From positions 106,004 to 170,003 of the forward strand of contig NZ_LIWB01000019.1 of assembly GCF_001905725.1 (NCBI RefSeq): a DNA stretch of 64,000 nt, read 5' to 3'. Numbering within the stretch: the first letter of the stretch is position 1; each line of letters starts with the position of its first letter. This stretch comes from Streptomyces sp. CB02400 (lineage in GTDB: Bacteria > Actinomycetota > Actinomycetes > Streptomycetales > Streptomycetaceae). The notes beneath the pieces were generated by a model that made no database searches, had not been told where the DNA came from, and saw nothing but the letters and a program-made list of their open reading frames with translations. Below, piece by piece: positions 35,773 through 44,604 of the stretch. The translations under genes and the position numbers were made by a program.

Positions 35773-36335
35773 CGCTCCCGCTCCTCACGCTCCAGCGCGC
35801 GGGCGTCCAGATCACGCGCCTGAAGCTCCTCGCGGAGCCGGGCGAGCGCCCGGTGCAGGGTGCTCTTGACCGTTCCGGCCGACATGCCGAGGGCGGCGGC
35901 CGTCTCCTCCGTGGACATCTGCTCCCAGTGTCGCAGCACCACGACGCTGCGCTGCTTCGGGGCGAGGACCTTCAGGATGTCCATCAGCAGGGCGCGGTCG
36001 GCGTGCTGCTCGGTGGAGTCGTCCACACAGGCGTCCGGGAGCTGCTCGGTGGGCACTTCCTCCAGCTTGCGGGCCCGCCACCACTCCGTCCGCGTGTTGA
36101 TCATGACCCGGCGCAGATAGGCGTCGGCCAGCCGCTTGTCCTCGATGGTCTCCCAGCGGCCGTACGTCCGGGCCAGCGCGGTCTGCAGCAGGTCCTGCGC
36201 GTCGATGGGGTCCGGGACCAGGCGGCGGGCGCTGCGCAGCAGTGCGTCCTGCCGGGTGCGGACGTACTCCTCGAAGGCGAGCACCTCGCCTCGTACCTCA
36301 CCCCGTACCTCGCCCCGCGCCATGTCCTGCGCCAT
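35760..36335 (-). CDS. sigE: ECF sigma factor SigE
   Basis: Sigma factor of the cell-envelope stress response. The 191-residue protein has sigma region 2 (RTRQDALLRSARRLVPDPIDAQDLLQTALARTYGRW, then RRVMINTRTEWWRARKLEEVP) and region 4 (KQRSVVVLRHWEQMSTEETAAALGMSAGTVKSTLHRALARL). No anti-sigma gene is adjacent, as expected: control is transcriptional through CseB/CseC. ATG at 36335 is used since GGAGG lies 9 bases upstream; the next ATG (36323) and a GTG within the repeated RGEV codons are options. Confidence 0.95.
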   Translation of the reverse strand: MAQDMARGEVRGEVRGEVLAFEEYVRTRQDALLRSARRLVPDPIDAQDLLQTALARTYGRWETIEDKRLADAYLRRVMINTRTEWWRARKLEEVPTEQLPDACVDDSTEQHADRALLMDILKVLAPKQRSVVVLRHWEQMSTEETAAALGMSAGTVKSTLHRALARLREELQARDLDARALEREERERCAA

Positions 36336-36589
36336 GGTGAACCGCCTCCCGCTCCCCGTGCCGGCCCGCCCGCCCGCGCGGGCCGGTTGTACCGCCTGTG
36401 ATCCGTCGTCGCCGTGCCCTTGTCGAGCACGTGATCGACGGTACGGAGGCGTTGTCACGGCGCTGTCCGAGGAACCCTGCGGGAAGCGCTCGGCTGTCCG
36501 TCGGTTGTGTAACGGAAGGAGGAACGGGGTAAAGCGGGCGGACGATCGGGGTGGGTACGGGCCGGTATGTCCCGCCGTACCAATGGGGC

Positions 36590-36640
36590 GTGTGTGGAAC
36601 GGCTGTACTCGACGTCGGACGTGTGTGTGAACCGGCTGTA
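36590..36640. promoter_or_regulatory. Direct repeat 33 bp apart upstream of sigE
   Basis: Two 18-bp copies (36590-36607 and 36623-36640) agree at 16 positions, around GTGTGTG...GGCTGTA. Spacing of 33 bp equals three helical turns, as often seen for OmpR-type regulators. They lie about 255-305 bp before sigE and just after the mutY stop. Binding by CseB is a guess. Confidence 0.5.
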
Positions 36641-36647
36641 TCCGGTG

Positions 36648-37583
36648 TCAGGTCATCGGCAGCCGGTACAGGCCGCCCGGCAGCGGCTCCACCAGACCGT
36701 CGGCGACCAGACCGTCCAGCGCGCGGGCCCGCTGCACCGGCTCGTGCCACACCCGGTCCAGTGCCGCCTGCGGCACCGCGCCGTGCGCCTCCCGCAGCAC
36801 GGCCAGCAGCCGCCCGCGGACCTGACGGTCCGTGCCCGCGTACGTCTGGCCCCGGCGCGGCGGGCCCTCGTGGGCCGGCTTGCCCGCCAGCCGCCACGCG
36901 CACTGCGCCGCGATCGGGCAGCGCTGACACGACTCGTTCTTCGCCGTGCACACCAGCGCACCGAGCTCCATGGAGGCGGCGGCCCACCGCGCGGCGGTCG
37001 GGGCGTCCTCCGGCAGCAGGGTGCGGGCCAGCCGGCGCTCGGCGGCGGTGGTGGCGTTCGGCGGGTACTGCGCACCGGTGACCGCGCGGGCGAACACCCG
37101 GCGCACATTGGTGTCCAGCACCGCGTGCCGCTGCCCGTACGCGAACGACGCCACCGCCGCGGCCGTGTACTCCCCGATGCCGGGCAGCGCCAGCAGTTGG
37201 GCGTGGTCGGCCGGTACGTCGCCGCCGTGCCGCTCCGTTATGGCGACGGCGGCGCCGTGCAGCCGGAGCGCGCGGCGCGGGTAGCCGAGCCGGCCCCAGG
37301 CGCGGACCGCCTCGCCGGGCGCCTCCGCGGCGAGGTCGGCGGGACGCGGCCAGCGGGCCAGCCACTGCTCGTAGACGGGCAGCACCCGGTTCACCGGGGT
37401 CTGCTGCAGCATGAACTCGCTGACCATCACCCCCCACGCACCGGCCTCCGGACGCCGCCACGGCAGGTCCCGGGCGTGCTCGTCGAACCAGTCGATGACG
37501 GGGGAGTGCAGCGGCTCACCGGGAGCACGCTCGGACGCGGAATCGGCGGCGTTGCCGTACGGGGGCTTAGTGGGAGCAGTCAT
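36648..37583 (-). CDS. mutY: A/G-specific adenine glycosylase
   Basis: Removes adenine mispaired with 8-oxoguanine. The 311-residue protein has the helix-hairpin-helix LPGIGEYTAAAVASFAYG, followed by the catalytic Asp in VLDTNVRRV, and the [4Fe-4S] ligands C-x6-C-x2-C-x5-C in CTAKNESCQRCPIAAQC. The FMLQQTPVNRVLPVY block near residue 60 is diagnostic. It lacks the NUDIX-like C-terminal domain of longer MutY, common in actinobacteria. ATG at 37583 is used. Confidence 0.95.
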   Translation of the reverse strand: MTAPTKPPYGNAADSASERAPGEPLHSPVIDWFDEHARDLPWRRPEAGAWGVMVSEFMLQQTPVNRVLPVYEQWLARWPRPADLAAEAPGEAVRAWGRLGYPRRALRLHGAAVAITERHGGDVPADHAQLLALPGIGEYTAAAVASFAYGQRHAVLDTNVRRVFARAVTGAQYPPNATTAAERRLARTLLPEDAPTAARWAAASMELGALVCTAKNESCQRCPIAAQCAWRLAGKPAHEGPPRRGQTYAGTDRQVRGRLLAVLREAHGAVPQAALDRVWHEPVQRARALDGLVADGLVEPLPGGLYRLPMT

Positions 37584-37714
37584 GGCCCCTCGATCCTCCC
37601 ACGCCGGTGCCCGCCGATGGTGGGAGCGCCACGGTGGAGGCCTCCCGCAGGGTGACGGTGTACCTGACGATCGGCAGCGGTGGCGCACTCCCGTCCGCTT
37701 GTAGCGTCAAGGCC

Positions 37715-39295
37715 ATGGAACGTGCCCGTCCCGCCGCGCTCGGCAAGGGCTGCCTGCTCTGGGCGGCCCTCTCCCTGCCCGCGGTCTGCGCCGACCGGAT
37801 CGGGCTGAACGAGCCGCGTCCGCTCTGGCAGCAGCTCGCCGGACTCGGCGTGCTCGCCGTCGCCACCGCCGTGGCCCGACGCCGGCCGGCGGTCGCCTTC
37901 GGGCTGACGGCGGCGCTCAGCCTCGCCGCCACACCCGCGCTGTTCAGCGTCTCCTACGGCCCCGCCCTCGCGGTGTTCGCGCTGCTGCTCGGCCTGCGGT
38001 CGCCCCGTACGGCCCCCGCGGCGCTGTGCTTCGCCGCCGTAGCCTGCGCCGGCGGCGTGAAGATCGCGCTGGTGGGGCCCGACCCGGTTCCCGAGTGGTT
38101 GGTCCTGACCGGCACCCTCCTCTTCGGCTGTGTCCTGCCCTGGCTCGGCGGGCGTTACTGGGGCCAGAGCCGCGCGCTCACCGCGGCGGGCTGGCTGCGG
38201 GCCGCCCGCCTGGAGGAGGAGCAGCGCCTGACCGAGGAGCGCGCCCGGCTGCGCGAGCGGGCCAGGATCGCCCAGGACATGCACGACTCCCTGGGCCACG
38301 AGCTGAGCCTGATCGCCCTGCGCGCGGGCGCCCTCCAGGTCGCCCCCGACCTTCCCGGCCACCACCGGGCCGCCGCGGCCGACCTGCGCGCCGCGGCCGC
38401 CGACGCCACGGACCGGCTGCACCGCATCATCGGCGTCCTGCGGGAGGACGACGAGCCGCTGCCGCTCGCCCCGGCCGGCGAGAACGTCGAGCAACTCGTC
38501 GCCCGCGCCGCCGAGTCCGGCCTGCCGGTGCGCTGGGAGACCGGCGGACGGGGCGCGGCCGTGACACCCGGCGGGGTCGCCGAGCGGCTGCTGCACCGGG
38601 TGGCAAGGGAGGCGCTGACCAACGCGGCACGGCACGCACCGGGCGCGCCCGTCGTCGTGGCGGTGACGGGGGACGACGGACGAGGAGCGACCGTCACCAT
38701 CTCCAACGGCCGGCCGGCCGCGGCGAGTTCCCCGGCCCCCGGAGGCGGTTCGGGACTGCTCGGACTGCGCGCCGCCGTCACCGCGGTCGGCGGCACCTTC
38801 GAGGCGGGCCCGCACGCCGACGGGTTCCGCGTCCGGGCGCACGTCCCCGCGCGGGCGGCCACGGCGCTCGAACCGCCCCGTCCCGCCTCCGCCCCCTTCA
38901 CCCGCGCCCGCCGCCGCGTCGCCGCCGGTCTCGGTGCCGCCGCCGGCGCGGGCGTCGTCCTGGCCGGCGCCGCCTTCGGCTGGTACGCGTACACCGAGAC
39001 GCACTCGGTGCTGGAACCCGCCGCCTACGCCGGACTGCGCCCGGGCACACCGGCCGCGGAGGTCGAGCGGGTGCTGCCGGACCGGCACATCCAGGACCCG
39101 CCGACGGAGCGCGCCCCCGCGCCCCCCGAGGGCACCGACTGCCGCTACTACCGCGCGAGCGGCGAGCTCTTCGTCTCCGTCGACCACTTCCGGCTCTGCT
39201 TCGACGAAAAGGGCCGCCTGGCCGCAAAGAACGTGATCCCGCGCGTCGGCACGTCCGGCGAAGGGCGGGACGAGTACGAGGAGTTCGCACCGTGA
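37715..39295 (+). CDS. Histidine kinase with extra C-terminal membrane helix and BamE/SmpA-like domain
   Basis: A 526-residue protein. Residues 1-155 hold about five hydrophobic helices. A coiled coil leads to a HisKA_3 helix with RIAQDMHDSLGHELSLIAL (His190), and the HATPase domain has EALTNAARHAPG and GGGSGLLGLRAAV. Unusually it then continues past residue ~395 through a further helix (GLGAAAGAGVVLAGAAFGWY) into an ~100-residue tail: YAGLRPGTPAAEVERVLP...CRYYR...FRLCFDEKGRLAAKNVI, which looks like a SmpA/OmlA/BamE-type fold outside the cell, with two Cys. The partner regulator overlaps by 4 bp. Confidence 0.85.
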   Translation: MERARPAALGKGCLLWAALSLPAVCADRIGLNEPRPLWQQLAGLGVLAVATAVARRRPAVAFGLTAALSLAATPALFSVSYGPALAVFALLLGLRSPRTAPAALCFAAVACAGGVKIALVGPDPVPEWLVLTGTLLFGCVLPWLGGRYWGQSRALTAAGWLRAARLEEEQRLTEERARLRERARIAQDMHDSLGHELSLIALRAGALQVAPDLPGHHRAAAADLRAAAADATDRLHRIIGVLREDDEPLPLAPAGENVEQLVARAAESGLPVRWETGGRGAAVTPGGVAERLLHRVAREALTNAARHAPGAPVVVAVTGDDGRGATVTISNGRPAAASSPAPGGGSGLLGLRAAVTAVGGTFEAGPHADGFRVRAHVPARAATALEPPRPASAPFTRARRRVAAGLGAAAGAGVVLAGAAFGWYAYTETHSVLEPAAYAGLRPGTPAAEVERVLPDRHIQDPPTERAPAPPEGTDCRYYRASGELFVSVDHFRLCFDEKGRLAAKNVIPRVGTSGEGRDEYEEFAP

Positions 39296-39957
39296 TCCGG
39301 GTCCTGCTGGCCGACGACGAGGCGATGGTGCGCGCCGGGGTGCGCGCCATCCTGGGGAGCAGCGGCGAGACGGAGGTGGTCGCCGAGGCGGGTGACGGCC
39401 GTGAGGCCGTCGAGCTGGTCCGGGCGCACCGCCCCGACGTGGCGCTGCTCGACATCCGCATGCCCCGCCTGGACGGGCTCGCGGCGGCCGAGGAGATCGT
39501 GCGCACCGTCCCCGGCACGGCGGTCGCCATGCTCACCACCTTCTCCGAACGCGCCTATGTCGCCCGCGCCCTCGGCGGCGGCGCCACCGGCTTCCTGCTG
39601 AAGTCCGGCGACCCGTACGAACTCATCGCGGGCGTACGGGCGGTGGCGGGCGGTGCGGCCTTCCTGTCGCCCAAGGTGGCCCGGTACGTCATCGAAGGCC
39701 TCGGCGGGGCCGACGGCGGCGGCCGGCTCGCCCGGGAGGCCGAGGCGCACGCGCGCGTGGCGGTGCTGAGCCCGCGCGAACGCGAGGTCCTCGGCCTGGT
39801 CGGGGCCGGACTGTCCAACCCGGAGATCGCCGCCCGGCTGCACCTCGTCGAGGGCACGGTGAAGGCGTACGTCAGCGCGGTCCTCGACCGGCTCGGCGTA
39901 CGCAATCGCGTACAGGCGGCGATCGTCGCCTACGAGGCGGGCCTGGTGGCGGGCTGA
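39292..39957 (+). CDS. NarL/LuxR-family response regulator
   Basis: A 221-residue regulator. Receiver: Asp8-Asp9, phospho-acceptor Asp54 in LLDIRMPRLDG, Lys in GFLLKSG. Output: LSPREREVLGLVGAGLSNPEIAARL and EGTVKAYVSAVLDRLG. GTG start overlaps the kinase stop (GTGA), so the two are coupled. The glycine/alanine-rich linker between the domains is longer than in the other NarL regulator in this window. Confidence 0.94.
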   Translation: MIRVLLADDEAMVRAGVRAILGSSGETEVVAEAGDGREAVELVRAHRPDVALLDIRMPRLDGLAAAEEIVRTVPGTAVAMLTTFSERAYVARALGGGATGFLLKSGDPYELIAGVRAVAGGAAFLSPKVARYVIEGLGGADGGGRLAREAEAHARVAVLSPREREVLGLVGAGLSNPEIAARLHLVEGTVKAYVSAVLDRLGVRNRVQAAIVAYEAGLVAG

Positions 39958-39963
39958 ACCCGC

Positions 39964-40617
39964 TCAGCGGCGCCGGTGCGTGGCGTACGGCGGCACCGCG
40001 CGGGCGACGGTTTCCGGTCCCGGCCCGGTGAGCCACCGCGCGGTGGGCGCCGACGAGGCGCGCATCGCCTCCGCGAGCCGGACCGCCGGTCGCGTGCCCA
40101 GTCGTACGACGGTGAAGGCGACGACCGTGCCGAGCAGCAGGCCCGCCGCCACGTCGTGCGGGTAGTGCACGCCGACGAACACCCGGGAGAACGCCATGAG
40201 CAGGGCCAGCGGGGCCGTCAGCCAGACGAGTGCGCGCCGGACCAGGACCAGCGCGAGGGCCGAGGCGCCCGCGATCGTGGCGTGGTTGCTCGGGAAGGAC
40301 CAGTCGCCGTGCGGCGGGCACTCCGCCAGCGATGGGGCGGCGCCGGCGACCGCCCGGCACGGACGCTCCTGGGTCACACCGGACTTGAGCACCTCACTGC
40401 ACACGTACGCCACAGCCGTGGCCAGAGGTGCAAGGACCGCTATCGCGAACGCGCGGGTGCCGGAGTGCCGTGCCCGCCACCAGCCGGCCACGAACAGCGC
40501 GACGAACACCAGCAGTCCGGCCTCCGTCCCGATCTCGGCCGTGTGCTGTACCCACGCCGGGGTGTCGTGCGCGTAGTCGGTGATGTCGCGGTAGAGCCCG
40601 CTGTCCACGAAGTCCAT
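39964..40617 (-). CDS. PAP2-family membrane phosphatase
   Basis: A 217-residue protein with about five membrane helices and the three PAP2 motifs: KSGVTQERP, SFPSNHATIAG and SRVFVGVHYPHDV. It should dephosphorylate lipid pyrophosphates such as undecaprenyl pyrophosphate or phosphatidic acid at the outer face of the membrane; which one is unknown. ATG at 40617; a GTG six bases upstream is possible. It converges on the response regulator gene with a 6-bp gap. Confidence 0.9.
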   Translation of the reverse strand: MDFVDSGLYRDITDYAHDTPAWVQHTAEIGTEAGLLVFVALFVAGWWRARHSGTRAFAIAVLAPLATAVAYVCSEVLKSGVTQERPCRAVAGAAPSLAECPPHGDWSFPSNHATIAGASALALVLVRRALVWLTAPLALLMAFSRVFVGVHYPHDVAAGLLLGTVVAFTVVRLGTRPAVRLAEAMRASSAPTARWLTGPGPETVARAVPPYATHRRR

Positions 40618-40791
40618 GGTCACGCACGGTAGGCGAGGCGTCGATACGGTCACACCCCGCGATCGTCGCGTGCCGTACCTGACGAAAGACAGGGGTCACA
40701 GGACCTTTACCGGAATGATGATCCGGAAAAGTTGGGCTCGGAGCGGCGGGTGGGACAAGCGAACGCGCCGATCTCTCGTACAGTTTGCGCC

Positions 40792-41646
40792 GTGGGATCT
40801 CTGCGCAATCCGGTCGGGCCGCTTCCCTCCACCATCTACTGGCGTCGGAGGGCCGTACTGCTGTCCGTGCTGGCCCTGTTGGCGTTGTTGATCACCTGGG
40901 TGGTGGTCTCCGGCGGCGGGGGTGGCGGCGACCGTGACAACGGGGCCAACGGCAAGAATCCCGCGCCGTCCATCACTCCGGGACCGTCGAGTTCGGGACC
41001 GGCGATCAGTCAGGCGCCGGGCGGGCGCGACGAGTCGGGGTCCGGCGGATCCGACAGCGGGTCCGGCGGATCGGGCGGCTCGTCGTCCGGGTCCGGTGAC
41101 GACGGGGCCAACGGCGATCCCGCGGACTCCGGTGGCGGTGACGGTGGTGGCGCCGGGGGCAGCGCGGGCGGTGGTTCCGAGGGCGGTACGTCGGCGGGGG
41201 TCGGCGCGGGCGACGCGCTGCCGGCCGGATCGGGGTCCTCGCTGCCCAACTGCACGGCGAACGCGGTGAAGTTCACTCTGCGCAGCTCCCACAACTCCTA
41301 CGAGCCCGGGCAGACGCCCACGTTCCTGCTCACCGCGCGGAACACCTCCGGCAGTGACTGCAAGGTAGATCTCGGGCCGGACAACGCGGTGTTGACGATC
41401 ACTCCGGCGAGTGGCGACGACGCGTACTGGGCGTCGGACGACTGTCCGAAGGGGGCGCGGAGCCTGGTGTTCCGGGTGCCGGCGGAGGACAGCATCACGT
41501 ACACCGTGAAGTGGGACCGCAAGGCGAGCGAGCCGGAGTGCGCGACGCCGAAGGCGGGCACGGCCGGTGCGGGGACCTACCTGGTGGAGGCGAAGGCGCC
41601 GGGGTTCGAGAAGGTGCGGACGTCGTTCGTGCTGAAGGCCGGATAG
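40792..41646 (+). CDS. Membrane-anchored extracellular protein with Gly/Ser linker
   Basis: A 284-residue protein of unknown function. A short cytoplasmic N-terminus with YWRRR precedes one membrane helix (about residues 22-41). A long Gly/Ser/Asp-rich linker (about 42-155) leads to an ~125-residue beta-rich domain with LPNCTANAVKFTLRSSHNSY, DCKVDLGPDNAVLTI and KWDRKASEPECATP, and four Cys that may form two disulphides. GTG at 40792 is used; TACAGT ends 8 bases upstream, fitting a leaderless transcript. It converges on disA. Confidence 0.78.
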   Translation: MGSLRNPVGPLPSTIYWRRRAVLLSVLALLALLITWVVVSGGGGGGDRDNGANGKNPAPSITPGPSSSGPAISQAPGGRDESGSGGSDSGSGGSGGSSSGSGDDGANGDPADSGGGDGGGAGGSAGGGSEGGTSAGVGAGDALPAGSGSSLPNCTANAVKFTLRSSHNSYEPGQTPTFLLTARNTSGSDCKVDLGPDNAVLTITPASGDDAYWASDDCPKGARSLVFRVPAEDSITYTVKWDRKASEPECATPKAGTAGAGTYLVEAKAPGFEKVRTSFVLKAG

Positions 41647-41651
41647 CCGGC

Positions 41652-41731
41652 CGGGGGTGGGTTTCGCTCACCCGCGCTTGCGGGATACCGCCTGCGCCCA
41701 CCCGTGCCGCCCCAGCGGCACGACTGCCCGC
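41652..41731. repeat. Dispersed hairpin repeat, copy B (extended)
   Basis: The 38-bp core (41694-41731) appears identical to copy A. The preceding ~40 bp (GGGGGTGGGTTTCGCT and on) also match copy C when that is inverted. It lies 6 bp after the upstream stop and 15 bp before the disA stop, so it may end both transcripts. Confidence 0.92.
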
Positions 41732-41745
41732 AGTTGCACGGCTGG

Positions 41746-42870
41746 CTAGACGTACCGCTCCAGGATCGAACTCTCCGCCAGCCGCGACAGCCCCTCACGC
41801 ACGCTCCGCGCCCGAGCCTCCCCGACCCCGTCCACGGTCTGCAGATCATCCACACTGGCGGCGAGCAGCTTCTGCAGCCCTCCGAAGTGCTCCACCAGCC
41901 GATCGATGATCGCCCCCGGCAGCCGCGGCACCTTGGCCAGCAACCGGAACCCGCGCGGAGACACCGCGGAGTCCAGCGTCTCGGGCGATCCCGTGTACCC
42001 CAGCGCACGGGCCACCGTCGGCAGCTCCAGCAGCTCCGCGTGCGTGAGCACGTTCAGCTCGTGCAGGGCCTCGTCGACCGTGCGGGAGCGCTTGGCGGTG
42101 GGCTCGGGAACGTAGTCCCGTACGACCAGCTCGCGCTCCGGCTCCACGCCCGCGATCAACTCGTCGAGCTGAAGGGCGAGAAGACGGCCGTCGGTGCCCA
42201 GTTCGACCACGTATTCGGCGATTTCGGTGGCGATGCGGCGCACCATCTCCAGCCGCTGCGCGACCGCCGAGACGTCCCGGACGGTCACCAGGTCCTCGAT
42301 CTCCAGCGCCGACAGCGTGCCCGCGACCTCGTCGAGACGGAGCTTGTAGCGCTCCAGGGTGGCCAGCGCCTGGTTGGCGCGGGACAGGATCGCCGCCGAG
42401 TCCTCCAGGACCCGGCGGTGGCCGTCGACGTACAGCGCGATCAGGCGCATCGACTGGGAGACGGAGACGACGGGGAAGCCGACCTGCTTGGAGACGCGGT
42501 CGGCGGTGCGGTGCCGGGTGCCGGTCTCCTCGGTGGGGATGGTCGGGTCCGGCACGAGCTGGACGCCCGCCCGCAGGATCTTGGACAGGTCGGACGACAG
42601 CACGATGCCGCCGTCCAGCTTGCACAGCTCACGCAGCCGGGTCGCGGTGAACTCGACGTCCAGCACGAAGCCACCGCTGCACAGCGTCTCGACGGTCTTG
42701 TCGGAACCGAGCACGATGAGACCGCCGGTGTTGCCGCGGAGCACGCGCTCCAGGCCGTCGCGCAGCCCGGTACCGGGTGCCACGGCGCTCAGCGAGGCGC
42801 GCATCAGGCCATCGGGACCGGCACTCCCACCGGACTTTCCGGGAGCTGCTGCCCGGTCGTTGGCTGCCAC
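41746..42870 (-). CDS. disA: Diadenylate cyclase DisA
   Basis: Makes c-di-AMP from two ATP and scans DNA for branched structures. The 374-residue protein has the N-terminal DAC domain with LDGGIVLSSD (Asp86) and TRHRTADRV (RHR), a helical spine, and a C-terminal helix-hairpin-helix domain (VDDLQTVDGVGEARARSV). The first motif reads DGG where many family members have DGA. GTG at 42870 has GGAGGAG 4 bases upstream. radA lies just upstream on the same strand (81 bp), a common linkage. Confidence 0.96.
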   Translation of the reverse strand: MAANDRAAAPGKSGGSAGPDGLMRASLSAVAPGTGLRDGLERVLRGNTGGLIVLGSDKTVETLCSGGFVLDVEFTATRLRELCKLDGGIVLSSDLSKILRAGVQLVPDPTIPTEETGTRHRTADRVSKQVGFPVVSVSQSMRLIALYVDGHRRVLEDSAAILSRANQALATLERYKLRLDEVAGTLSALEIEDLVTVRDVSAVAQRLEMVRRIATEIAEYVVELGTDGRLLALQLDELIAGVEPERELVVRDYVPEPTAKRSRTVDEALHELNVLTHAELLELPTVARALGYTGSPETLDSAVSPRGFRLLAKVPRLPGAIIDRLVEHFGGLQKLLAASVDDLQTVDGVGEARARSVREGLSRLAESSILERYV

Positions 42871-42951
42871 TGCACTCCTCCGGTCGCAGGTTCTGGGGCG
42901 CCGTCGTTTCGCACACTCGGTTCGTACGGACGGGCGAGACCTGGGCAAAGT

Positions 42952-44361
42952 CTACCGGCGGTCCTCCGTCTCCCGTGGGGCCTCTCGGCGACGGGAGCGC
43001 GGAAGGACCCGCAGGGCGTCCCCTATGTCCGCCACTTCCAGCACCTTCATGCCCGACGGGACCTTGCCCGGATCGCCCGGTACCAGGGCGTGCGTGAAGC
43101 CCAGACGGTGTGCCTCGGCGAGCCTGCGCTGGACGCCCGTGACCCGTCTCACCTCACCGGCGAGGCCGACCTCGCCGATCGCGACCAGGTTCTTCGGCAG
43201 CGGGGTGTCGCTCGCCGCCGACGCCAGCGCGAGCGCGACGGCCAGATCCGCGGCCGGTTCCGAGAGCTTCACCCCGCCCACCGTCGCGGAGTAAATGTCC
43301 CGTTTGCCCAAAGCGCTGATCCGGCCGCGCTGTTCCAGTACCGCCAGCATCATCGACACGCGTGAGGTCTCCAGGCCGGACGTGGTGCGCCGGGGCGAGG
43401 GGATCTGCGAGTCGACCGTGAGCGCCTGCACTTCGGCGACCAGGGGGCGGCGGCCCTCCAGGGTGACGGTCAGGCAGGTGCCCGGGACCGGTTCGTCACG
43501 ACGGGTCAGGAAAAGTCCGCTGGGGTCCGCGAGGCCCGTGATGCCCTCGTCGTGCAGCTCGAAGCAGCCCACCTCGTCCGTGGTGCCGTAGCGGTTCTTG
43601 ACGCCGCGCACCAGACGCAGACGCGCGTGCCGGTCGCCCTCGAAGTGCAGGACGACGTCCACCAGGTGCTCCAGCAGGCGCGGACCCGCGATCGCGCCGT
43701 CCTTGGTGACGTGGCCCACGAGGAGCGTGGACATCCCGCGCTCCTTGGAGGCCCGGATCAGCGCGCCGGCCACCTCGCGGACCTGGGCCATGCCGCCCGG
43801 GGCGCCGTCGATCTCGGGGGACGCCACCGTCTGCACCGAGTCCATGATCAGCAGGGACGGCTTCACCGCGTCCAAGTGGCCGAGCACGGCGGACAGGTCC
43901 GTCTCGGCGGCGAGGTACAGGTGGTCGTCGATGGCGTGGATGCGGTCGGCACGCAGCCGGACCTGGCTCGCCGACTCCTCCCCGGTGACGTACAGCGTGC
44001 GGTGCTCGTCGCTCGCCGACTTGGCCGCCACGTCCAGCAGCAGCGTGGACTTGCCCACGCCCGGCTCACCCGCGACCAGCACCACCGCGCCGGGTACCAG
44101 GCCGCCGCCGAGCACCCGGTCCAGCTCGGGCACGCCGGTGGAGCGGGCGGTGGCCTGACGGCCGTCGACCTGGCCGATGGGCAGGGCGGAGGTGGTGACC
44201 CGCCCGGGCGCCGTCGTACGGACCGCGGGCGCGCCGTACTCCTCGATCGTCCCCCAGGCCTGGCACTCGGGGCAGCGACCGAGCCACTTGGCCGTCTGCC
44301 AGCCGCACTCGGTGCAGCGGTAGGACGGTCGGTCCTTGGTGGTCTTGGTACGGGCAGCCAT
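42952..44361 (-). CDS. radA: DNA repair protein RadA
   Basis: A RecA-like branch-migration ATPase. The 469-residue protein starts with a C4 zinc finger (CTECG...CPEC, residues 16-33), then the Walker A GEPGVGKST, the RadA-specific KNRYG motif, and a C-terminal Lon-protease-like fold (VGGVKLSEPAADLAVALALAS). It works in recombination intermediates; in other bacteria RadA inhibits DisA activity, which makes the radA-disA pairing functionally sensible. Confidence 0.96.
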   Translation of the reverse strand: MAARTKTTKDRPSYRCTECGWQTAKWLGRCPECQAWGTIEEYGAPAVRTTAPGRVTTSALPIGQVDGRQATARSTGVPELDRVLGGGLVPGAVVLVAGEPGVGKSTLLLDVAAKSASDEHRTLYVTGEESASQVRLRADRIHAIDDHLYLAAETDLSAVLGHLDAVKPSLLIMDSVQTVASPEIDGAPGGMAQVREVAGALIRASKERGMSTLLVGHVTKDGAIAGPRLLEHLVDVVLHFEGDRHARLRLVRGVKNRYGTTDEVGCFELHDEGITGLADPSGLFLTRRDEPVPGTCLTVTLEGRRPLVAEVQALTVDSQIPSPRRTTSGLETSRVSMMLAVLEQRGRISALGKRDIYSATVGGVKLSEPAADLAVALALASAASDTPLPKNLVAIGEVGLAGEVRRVTGVQRRLAEAHRLGFTHALVPGDPGKVPSGMKVLEVADIGDALRVLPRSRRREAPRETEDRR

Positions 44362-44399
44362 GCGAGAACGGTAACGGCAGGCACTGACAACGGGACCGT

Positions 44400-44485
44400 C
44401 GCACCCCGGGGGTGCATCCGGCCCGTCCGGCGATCGAGGACGAGGCCGTTCAGGCCGAAGCGGGGCCCGGGGCGGCAGCCCCGGA
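44400..44485. repeat. REP-like intergenic element of Streptomyces
   Basis: Contains the well-known dispersed words CCGGCCCGTCCGGCG, CGAGGACGAGGCCGTTCAGG and GGGCGGCAGCCCCGG. It lies between radA and the divergent fusion gene and is distinct from the element at 13991. Confidence 0.75.
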
Positions 44486-44604
44486 GGGCCGGCGAACGGG
44501 CAGCGAAAGGTTCCTGTCCCCGATAGAGGGATCGTTTCACCCGTACGGATTAAAAGCGCGCAGCGCTCCCGTAGGCACCGCCCCGCGCCGCCTACGGTCG
44601 CCGG

